A stretch of DNA of 64,000 nt from positions 248,001 to 312,000 of the forward strand of contig CANTUZ010000004.1 in NCBI GenBank assembly GCA_947846985.1. Direction: 5' to 3'. Below are positions 56,501-64,000 of this stretch, in pieces; position 1 is the first letter of the stretch, and each line of letters begins with the position of its first letter. The position numbers and the translations under genes are program-made. The notes under the pieces were generated by a model that did no database searches, was not told the DNA's origin, and saw nothing but the letters and a program-made list of their open reading frames with translations. This DNA comes from Fratercula arctica (Eukaryota > Chordata > Aves > Charadriiformes > Alcidae).

Positions 56501-57584
56501 GATGGTCAGATTCCCTTGTATGCAGAGAAAGAGGTGAGCGCTAGGTGAAAATGCATGTTACATTTTGCAGAATTTGTTGTTTAATTAAAAAAAATGCTTA
56601 TTCCTCTCTCCTATTCTGGGACAGGCACAGAAATCCAGAGAGCTGGGAGCTAGAGTTTACTGTGTTGGCGTCCTCGATTTTGTGCAAGAACAGGTAAGAA
56701 CATTTCTATCTTAGATTACTAGGGAGTACCTTGTCACAGGGTTTTATCTAGTTAAGTAATACTGTCTAATGTAAGTAAAATGAATTTCTGTATAATATCT
56801 CCTCTGGCTCAGGAAGCAGACACTCAGATGCGTACCTAGACGTAATAGAATGTGTGGGTGTCACATACGTTGCCAAGAAGACCCCTCGGAAATATGCTTG
56901 CTCACGGGTAGCTGCCAGCTGGAAAGAAAAACCTCTTTCATTAAGATGGCAACCAGATTAGACTACAGCTCGTGTGAACAGAGTAGCTATAGACAAGCTT
57001 CAAGCAGCATGCGTTAACAGCCTCGGGATAAGAAAAAGAAAGAAGGATCCATGTCCTTCATTGTCTGAAAACTCTTCTGGAGTTTCTCTGTCCTAAAGAA
57101 GGCCGGAGCTACTCTTGTACCGTGAAAGTGACTGAAATGGAGAAGTACAGAAAAGACTCTTTACTATAGAAGGCTCTTTAATGGAGGGCAGAGCAAACAG
57201 AGAAGGTAATTCTGAAGAGAGTTACGAAATCGCTGCCAAGATACGGGCCCTAAAAGGTTTCTTTAGCATGGTGGTTTGACACGATGGCTAGCCGCTATAC
57301 CGTTCCGTTAGTTGCAGTGTGTTGTAGGAAGTCCTCCCGTTTAGGAAAGTCATAGCTGCGAGGGAAATAAAATTTTTCCTTCGCTTTGCAGAGTTGATGG
57401 GAGTTGTTTTTAGACATGCATTTACATTATAAGGGTGAAAAGCAGTGTGACGAATTTAGTTGGCGAAACGATTCACGTGTTTGCACGTGTTTTCTCTCCA
57501 AAGCTTGAAAAAATTGCTGACACGAAAGAGCAAGTCTTCCCTGTCACTGGAGGATTCCAAGCGCTTAAAGGGATAATCAATTCT
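44362..57584 (+). CDS. ANTXR2: Anthrax toxin receptor 2 / capillary morphogenesis protein 2 (exons 1-7, 3' part outside window)
   Basis: ANTXR2 is a type I membrane protein whose extracellular von Willebrand A domain binds collagen IV, laminin and collagen VI. In people it is mutated in hyaline fibromatosis syndrome, and it is also the host receptor after which it is named. Seven exons (44362-44513, 45182-45253, 48225-48296, 55301-55382, 56426-56533, 56625-56693, 57504-57584) join in phase to 636 bases, or 212 residues. All introns are GT/AG. Residues 1 to about 33 form a Leu-rich signal peptide, and the vWA domain runs from about 44 to 212. The metal-site residues are present: Asp50, Ser52, Ser54, Thr118 and Asp148. 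Cys39 is also kept. Length and numbering agree exactly with the human protein through exon 7. The remaining vWA end, Ig-like, transmembrane and cytoplasmic exons lie to the right. Confidence 0.95.
44514..45181 (+). other. ANTXR2: ANTXR2 intron 1
   Basis: 668 bases, with donor GTAAGG and acceptor TTTCTTTCCAG. The first half is CpG-island sequence and may hold part of the promoter. No exon-like feature. Confidence 0.85.
45182..45253 (+). CDS. ANTXR2: ANTXR2 exon 2
   Basis: 72 bases completing the DxSxS metal motif (Lys-Ser-Gly-Ser) and encoding [20 protein letters not shown], the first vWA helix. The donor is GTGGGT, phase 2. Confidence 0.93.
45254..48224 (+). other. ANTXR2: ANTXR2 intron 2
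   Basis: 2,971 bases of mostly AT-rich sequence; the acceptor is preceded by a T/C-rich tract. A GC-richer stretch at 46260-46540 with overlapping short open frames may be a decayed repeat. I could not assign it. No exon recognised. Confidence 0.75.
48225..48296 (+). CDS. ANTXR2: ANTXR2 exon 3
   Basis: 72 bases encoding [20 protein letters not shown] and then TGDR, the central vWA strand. The acceptor is CTCTAAAAG and the donor GTTAGT, phase 2. Confidence 0.93.
48297..55300 (+). other. ANTXR2: ANTXR2 intron 3
   Basis: 7,004 bases, the longest complete intron in the window. It is mostly AT-rich and free of clear transposons. It contains a C-run at 51386-51395, an AATAAA at 53735-53740, and a strong polypyrimidine tract with CAG at 54025-54071 that could define a cryptic exon. 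Open frames at 52490-52900 are compositional. Confidence 0.75.
54072..54148 (+). other. Candidate poison exon in ANTXR2 intron 3
   Basis: A polypyrimidine tract of more than 40 bases ending in CCCGCCCAG precedes position 54072, and a donor-like ATAGA|GTAAGC follows at 54149. The 77-base segment is not a multiple of three. Read in the phase left by exon 3, it reaches TAA at 54139-54141, which would truncate the receptor inside the vWA domain. The splice signals can be seen; use of the exon is inference. Confidence 0.25.
55301..55382 (+). CDS. ANTXR2: ANTXR2 exon 4
   Basis: 82 bases encoding [18 protein letters not shown], then TYIHEGLKQ. It contains Thr118 of the metal site. This is the most diverged of the seven exons relative to the mammalian sequence as I recall it, though its length is unchanged. 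The acceptor is TTGTTCTCAG and the donor GTAGGT, phase 0. Confidence 0.92.
55383..56425 (+). other. ANTXR2: ANTXR2 intron 4
   Basis: 1,043 bases with donor GTAGGT and acceptor TTTTGTTTTCAG. Average composition. Nothing further recognised. Confidence 0.85.
56426..56533 (+). CDS. ANTXR2: ANTXR2 exon 5
   Basis: 108 bases (36 codons) encoding [13 protein letters not shown], then [14 protein letters not shown], then QIPLYAEKE. It contains Asp148 of the metal site in the invariant LTDG motif. The donor is GTGAGC, phase 0. Confidence 0.95.
56625..56693 (+). CDS. ANTXR2: ANTXR2 exon 6
   Basis: 69 bases (23 codons): [19 protein letters not shown], then VQEQ. It follows a very short, 91-base intron (56534-56624). 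The donor is GTAAGA, phase 0. Confidence 0.95.
56694..57503 (+). other. ANTXR2: ANTXR2 intron 6
   Basis: 810 bases with donor GTAAGA and acceptor TTTTCTCTCCAAAG. No repeat or exon-like element seen. Confidence 0.85.
57504..57584 (+). CDS. ANTXR2: ANTXR2 exon 7
   Basis: 81 bases (27 codons): [19 protein letters not shown], then ALKGIINS, the last part of the vWA fold before its closing cysteine. The donor is GTGAGT, phase 0. The next exon should begin Ile-Leu-Ala and contain a Cys within a few residues; I did not find it in the window. Confidence 0.95.
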
Positions 57585-60500
57585 GTGAGTATCGGGCAAT
57601 AAGCTTAACATATCCTCAAGATTACAGCATGTTCTCCACTCCCACTTAATTCTCCAGGCAGAATTGGTTCCTAAATCAGTAATTGCCATATATTAACTTC
57701 TCTCCTGCTTATCTTAGAGATGCAGTTCTGTAAATTAACGTTGCCTGCCACTCCTGCAATTATTCATGCTCAGACTGCGTGTGGAGTTTGAGGACTCCAT
57801 ACCAGTGTGGTGCATTTGAGGGGGATTCGTTGAGGAATAGCTGCTGTAGGTTTAGTCTGAAAAAAAGGTCTGTTACTCCAGGAGAGTTGAGAACAACTGG
57901 TTAAAATCATTAGGAACGAGTGCAATTTAGGAATCGCACAAATCTTCATATACAGAGAAGCATTCTAAACACATACTATGGCCTTGACTTTCACCACTTG
58001 TTTTCCCAGTAAGACTTTCAGTACCTTCTTTTCATCATGTCACGAGAATCTCCCATCGGTGAGGTGAGATCTTTTAAGTGATTGCTGTGATTTGCAAGAA
58101 AGCATCCAAGCAAGAGGAACATTTTGGTTGGGATGAGTAGCTTGACAGTATTTTGGCCGTGCGTCAAGAAGACACCTTTGGTTGTGGGGACTTAATTTAT
58201 TTGCCTCATCTTGAACTAAAGGCTTTGTGTTCTATGCAAGGTTAACACAACGTAGGCAGCGAAAATGAAGAAAGCTTACTGTCAAAAGTCAAGTCAAAAC
58301 CAATAACGAAATCCTTTTTCTGAGAGAGATCCCACTATAATTCGTTTCCCTTTCCTTTTTTTTTTTTTTAATAATGAAAGGATACTACTCACATACAGGA
58401 TATTATATAGTCATGAAATTATCACTTCCCATGAATAGCGTGTTTTTTGTGGAAGTTTATGTCATAACGAAACACCTTGTTTTTCTTCTTGTTGCTTAAA
58501 ATAAATGTAATTTCAGAATGGTCCTTGCACATTCTATAGAGATAGAATCAACCTTTTCATGCAGTGCCATTTATTTTCCTGAAAAGAGAGTACACCCCAT
58601 GTGGTACTCCTTTTTTAAAATCTCATTCTATGCCATTTTAAAGACTTGAAAGAATCAGTTATTCTGCTAGCGTGAAATGATGCAACATTGAAGCCACTAG
58701 CGATAGACTTATAAATAAGAGATGAATGTTTAACCCTGGTTCATTACGTGAAGTTTCCAAGGATACTGCATATCAAAATGTGTATGTCAAGATAGAACTA
58801 GATAAAGGGGTAAAGACATTTACGTTGGTAGTTTCCCCTCCAACAGGGGTCACTGACCTGCAGATCGGACCCTTCCAAGGAGTCGGGTTTCTGCACTGTT
58901 CTTGCTTTTCGGGGAAGCAGCAGGAGTACGATCGCTTGAGATTTCTGAAGAGCTCAGCTTGAAGAATCTGTAATTCAAACAGGCAGAAGATTAGCAGGAG
59001 TTGTCCCGTTATCCCCCGTTCTCAGCCAAGGTACCGTTGGGCAGTCTTTGGCTAGTAGCAGTGCCAGTCTGCCTCTTTTATACCTCCCGAGAGCTTTCAA
59101 GCACCTTTGCTATTTTTGTGGACAGAGCGAGGGAAGGTTTTCTTGTAAGATTTGGCAGATGGTGTTTGCACAAGCCTCAATCTGGGTTCTTCTGGCACTT
59201 GTGAAAAGCCGGAGTGTAAAAATCCCAGGTTTGTGCCTATCATAGCTGTAGAGCAAGAAAAGACGCGCATAATGGCAGCACACTGTTTGAAGATATCAAC
59301 TTAGAACTGACAGGGACTCTACCGAGCAACCTTCCAGTACGCTGTTCTACAGCTTCAGTGCCTTGTCTGCTCCTTTAAACTGCGACTGAACTCCTGGCTT
59401 GTTTAGGGCTTTATTTAACAGGCTGCAGCTGGAATAGACGTTTCAACACTTGGCTTACTGCATATTTCTGTCCATAACACGACTCTTACATTGTGACCGT
59501 CAGGGCAGTGGAAAATGTTTTTGCTGATTAAAAAGGGAGAACGATAAGGCCTTTCTGAGACGAAACGCATCGTCTCAGAACGGTCTTCAACGGACTTCAG
59601 TCTTCCTGCATCGGTGTCATGTGTTGGGCTAAGGGATTCAACAAAACCAGTGAACGCTAGAGGCTTGAATATTGTTTACAGCTTTCTAAAAAGCACTGAC
59701 TCTAACTGGACTTTCATTTGGCTGTCAAGGCGTTTGAAACTCCTTTTCACTTGTCTAGTAAGCACACTAAATGTATTTGTTGGAAGCTGTGGCAGCGCAA
59801 TACCCTGCCCACGTCCCTGTTTTACCACAGAGGGTGAATGGAAGTATCCATAGATAGTTGTGTTGGGTTTTCTTTTTTCTTCCCCCCCCCCCCCCCCCCC
59901 CTTTAAGTGCATGCGTGGTGGCTATATTAACGTGATTTTTTGGTAAGCTGTAGTTGTAACTCAGTTTTCTTTGGAGGGGTTTTGACTGATTGTGACAATT
60001 CATTCTCATTGCATTGTAAAACTGATAAGCAGATCTAATTGAACATGAAATAGTCAAGTTTTCCTTTTTAGTCACAACTATAAACCCATTTTGGTTTGCA
60101 AGTTAGCTAGAGAATACAGGCTCAAAGGGACACTGTCATAAAAGGGAAACCGAATTTCAAAACAGATGAAAATGAAATACCCACATCACAAACATGCAGA
60201 AGTATTGCTCAAAGTGTGGTGTCAAAGGTGCAGTTGTGAAACCTTCCATGAACGCTGTTGAACACTTCTTGTTTAGAAAAAATATGATGTTTACAGAAAT
60301 GGCAGCGACCCAGCAATGAAAACTCTGAAGCAAATCTACAACACAAAACTGTTCAGTAGGAACGGCCGGAGGACCTGCTCAAAGCCTCTGCTGCAATTGT
60401 CTCTACTGGACTCAGCTGTGAAATTTTTTGGGTTCTACATTGTTACACTCCTAGCAAATTCCAGGGCAGCTGAGCGGTTGCTCTTCATTTGTTGATGGAA

Positions 60501-63500
60501 AAAAAAGTGATGAGCTGTATTGTAGATTGTCCATTAGTACCTGCTTCTGCAGTTGTTGGAGGTCTAAGCAGTTAGACCAGTTTATTTTCTTTGGACAGAT
60601 ACACAAAGTATCTTTAATCGTGGCCAGTGATTAACATTCAAGACACTCGAGATCAGCATTTAGAGAAAACCTATCTCAGATGTTGAAAAACTTGCACTGT
60701 GTTTGACCATCATCTTAGTTCAGATAAAATGCCAGTGAAGTGATTAAGGATTTAAGCACCACTCTATGTTCTTTTGTGTTTCTGTTGAGTAATATCAACT
60801 AAAGATTCAAAACTCCGTGCAGACTTCTGTGAAGAGGCAACCGTTTTGTGAAGTTTCCAGCTCTTCTGGCATTGCTAATATCCAATTTTACAAAGTAGTA
60901 ACTCAACAGCATTGTCAGGCTAAATAAATCTAAGCAGAAGTCTAGAGCTTAAAATAAAAATGCTGAAGGCAAGTTATTATGCTATCAGAATAGTTTACTG
61001 CTGTAGTTTGGATGATAATTACATGGAGTATGGCCTCATGAGCAAGCCATAGCAGTGGGAACTCTAAGGGTCTGGGAGTGCACAATTTATATCACCGTGT
61101 GACAGTTTAGTACTGTATAAGAAGATGAAACCCATTCTTCTTTCCCTCCCTATATATGAATTTTTTTGTGTGCGTGTATCCATTTCATAAAGAACTGTTG
61201 GGAATTTATCATTTACATTGTTAGATCCAAGTCACTCTGTCATAACCAAAATAGCGCCTTCCTACCTGTCTCTGGGGGAGTGTTGAGTCTATAGGCAAGA
61301 CGATATCTTTCCTAAGGCTGAAGTTTCTGTCACGTTCCCGTAACATTCTGCTGTACATCAGTATGATGTTTTGCTTCCCATCTTTCCCGTAATTTTTTCA
61401 TGTTTTTCCCGCTCTTATGGCACATTTCTGTGCACGTGCTTTGCACAGTTCAGCAAATCTGAATCGCTTTTTTGTGCCGTATTCCGAAAAACAAAAGCGG
61501 TGAAAGATGCCTGCTTCCCCTTTTGCTCAAGCAAACACAAGTCCTGCTGATTTGTGAGTGAAAGTTGTCTGCTTGTCTCTGCAGGCAGAATTAGACAAGG
61601 CTTGTGCCTTCAAAAGTTACATTAATGGAACTCACTTTAGTAATATTATTCGAGTGTGACAGTTCTAAGTAGACTTAAACACATTTTTGTACTAAAGTGA
61701 GTTGGCAGCACTTAGTACAGGAAGTTAAAATCTATTTTGTACTTAAGAAACCCCACAAAAAGTTATCAGATAAGACTACAGGAACTGATACATGCAGAAC
61801 TTAAGAGGAAGTAATCAGTTTAAAAAAAGTTCAGTCTAGAATCGTTTTATCTTTAACTGTTAAAAAACTTCCTAAGAATTCTACCTGAGGATTAGAAATA
61901 AAATCGGTAAGCTTTCTTTTTGTGTACTCATTTTGCAGATGCTCAGTTTTGAATTGTTCATTTTGTATGTGAAAACAACCCTTAAACAAAAAAAAGATAG
62001 ATTAAGAAATGTAAGCTGAGCAATTGCATCACCTCAAACACCTTAAACCGAAGCTAAATTGTCTGCAAGTTGGCTGAGCCGCTCAGAGAAAATCCCTAAC
62101 CCTTAGCAGAGAGTTCTAAGTTTGTCCAAGAAAAGTTGTGAATTCGTAGATAATATTGCAGCAAAATAAGAGACCGGTTAAGTGTTGAACGTCAGCGCGG
62201 GTCTGGAGAGACAGCACGGGTAGAGCAAGCTGCTCACCGCCTGTGGACAGCCCCCCGCGGCTGTACCTGGGCTACTGCCTTCAGCCCCGCAGGTCTCACG
62301 GCAGAAGCCGTACTAACGAACGCGGGAAGAAGCTTAGCCAACAGTATCACTGCGAGGGGAAAGGGACAGCGCGACGGGAAGGGGGGATTCTTGGAAGGAT
62401 AGAGCAATACGTACATCGGTAGTTCTTTTCTCAGGCAGGGCTTCTTTTGTGTTAATGCCTGCACCGAAACGAGCAGCACCACTTGCTGTGTGGTACCTTA
62501 CCCCACATGATGAGATCTCTCAGCATCTACTCAAGTATCCGCCTTGGTGAAAGGGTAACCTGGGGGAGAGGAAACAGTGTTTGTAGGATGTAAACTGCAA
62601 GGCTGAAGTGGAGTTATTAAGAACCGTCAAATGAGCGTACCCAGGAACAGTAAAATTGAACAAAGGATTAAATGCATCCATGGTCTTTTAAAAAAAAATT
62701 CATAAAGTACTCTGTGGCAGACTCCAGGTAAAGCGGCATAAGCAGGTAGTGCGATAAAAATCTTACTGCCTAATTGTAAAAATTCTTTCCAGTAAAGCTC
62801 TTGTGGATGATAGAAGGAAGTCTGCTCCAGCTGTAAAGAACAGTCAGCAAAATCCCTCCAGCATTCAGATTCATTTGAGCACCAGTGGAGGCTATCTATT
62901 GAATATCCATAGGGTTTCCGTGCCAGTTAGATGCTTCCCATATCAATCACTGTGTATGACAATGCCTTCCTACCTTTAAGTTACGTGAATTGATAACAGC
63001 CAGATCAGCGGGGCCCAAAGGGCGTAAAACGTACGTAGCGGTGGCACACTCAACAGCTCTCGATACCGGACAAGTCACTTCTCGTCTTGTATGTTGTGAC
63101 AGTCATTGTCACTACCCTTGCACCCCAACACCTCAGCAGAGAGAGCGGCCACGCAGGCCCTTGACAAGACCTGGTGAAAAGCCGACTGGTGCGGCTTCCA
63201 GCCTAGCAAGAGAGGCACAGGGAGACACGTAAGCCACCCACGATGGACAGCGAGTTGGTGCTAGAGGCGCGAAAAGAACCAAGTGGAGCAAGTGGTAGTT
63301 AGGGTGAAGTAGGCAAGAGCTGTTTCCTGGGAAGAACAACTTTATGCCTAAGTTTGTAAAACGTAATGCAATGGCTTTACAAAAGCGTGGTTCAGCCTCT
63401 CTCCGTCAATCGCTGACACCTTCTGCACTAGATAAGCAATCAGCAGCCCTTCCTTGGTCTGACCTGGCTTTGCGCTGGGGTGATAGCGAGTTCTTGAAGT

Positions 63501-64000
63501 CATAGGAGTCAATCAGCATCTCCCACTGTTACCTGCTGTAAGGCAACAAGAAGTATTTATGGAAAGCGGTAAATTTAACAAGTGCAATAGCTAGTGCTCC
63601 AAGGTGAGACGTTCTGGTAAAAGCGCAATCTCTCTAATGTGAATGTTCACTGAGCCTCTTCTGGCTAAACCGCTGTTGTCTCAGTGGCCAAGCTGCAACT
63701 CGGTTATGGAGTAATAATCAGGGACTACGTTATTTTCAAGTAGTCTGTCCTTCTGCCCTGAGCCAGGTCAGCTCACTAGAGCTGAAATCCCTCCCTAGTC
63801 TACCTTGCTTTGAGTATGCTCAGTCCGCTCCCCCCTTTTCCCTAAATGATGTCCCTCAGCTGCAGATGAGGGGAGGAGGGTCAGCCAACTGACTGCATGC
63901 TGTTAAGATCTTTCAAGAGCAAAATCAGCTTAAACAGTGCATTATCAATTATACATCAACTTAATTGGATCATTTCCTGTAGGAAGAAAATATGCTCAGT
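57585..64000 (+). other. ANTXR2: ANTXR2 intron 7 (partial)
   Basis: At least 6.4 kb of AT-rich intron running off the window. Landmarks: a T13 run near 58360, a C20 run at 59882-59901, and a perfect 11-base hairpin at 59553-59580. No sequence matching exon 8 was recognised on reading, and the open frames are short and unsupported. Confidence 0.7.
59553..59580. repeat. Perfect short inverted repeat (hairpin)
   Basis: The 11-base arms TTCTGAGACGA and TCGTCTCAGAA are exact reverse complements separated by six bases (AACGCA). It lies in ANTXR2 intron 7. It could form a stable RNA hairpin or cruciform, but has no flanking U-tract or known function. Confidence 0.8.

Noticed and set aside
56333..56548. 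Separate 71-codon gene
   Set aside because: It is ANTXR2 exon 5 read together with flanking intron.
57585..64000. ANTXR2 exon 8 within the window
   Set aside because: I looked for an acceptor followed by Ile-Leu-Ala-x-Ser-Cys and did not find one; my reading is by eye, so a spliced alignment should confirm.
1..64000. CRISPR arrays, operons, riboswitches, tRNA or rRNA genes, phage or plasmid genes
   Set aside because: None seen; spliced vertebrate genes and avian-type repeats show this is nuclear chromosomal DNA.

Overview
The window is eukaryotic, vertebrate nuclear DNA, most probably from a bird. It shows spliced genes with GT/AG introns, CpG islands, long non-coding stretches, a CR1-like LINE fragment and a solo LTR that resembles, from memory, an LTR family common in bird genomes. 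Three recognisable genes lie in the order FGF5 (minus, first exon only), PRDM8 (minus, complete coding region) and ANTXR2 (plus, first seven coding exons). This is the same order and relative orientation as the human 4q21 block ANTXR2-PRDM8-FGF5, read in reverse. Species cannot be fixed from the sequence alone.

Layout. 1-1338 is FGF5 intron 1, 1339-1630 is coding exon 1 (signal peptide plus the start of the FGF core), and a TATA box lies at 1754-1761. From 1762 to about 10.2 kb is FGF5-PRDM8 intergenic DNA: GC-rich patches, a TA/CA microsatellite and a purine tract of nearly 400 bp. PRDM8 has its poly(A) signal at 10218-10223, its stop at 10933-10935, coding exons 10933-12347, 12569-12800 and 13418-13636, and a leader exon whose donor is at 15119. 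Its second coding intron contains a GC-rich minisatellite and has no stop codon in frame with the preceding exon. From 15.4 to 43.6 kb is intergenic DNA with several AT-rich islands that look like regulatory elements, two CpG islands (16.7-17.5 and 20.3-21.5 kb), a CR1 fragment and a solo LTR. I found no protein gene there. The ANTXR2 CpG-island promoter lies at about 43.9-44.36 kb. Exons 1-7 run from 44362 to 57584, and the rest of the window is intron 7.

Function. FGF5 encodes a secreted growth factor. PRDM8 encodes a nuclear PR-domain zinc-finger repressor used in neural and retinal development. ANTXR2 encodes a type I membrane receptor for extracellular-matrix ligands with a von Willebrand A domain. 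The genes are unrelated in function and neighbours by conserved synteny. The gene-free interval probably holds regulatory DNA, mostly for PRDM8.

No new multi-gene system is visible. The observations most worth checking are: a CpG island at 20.3-21.5 kb with strong splice donors pointing out of it on both strands (alternative PRDM8 first exon plus divergent non-coding RNA?); the stop-free minisatellite intron of PRDM8; a possible poison exon in ANTXR2 intron 3; and a set of putative conserved non-coding elements, two of which share a 13-base E-box word.
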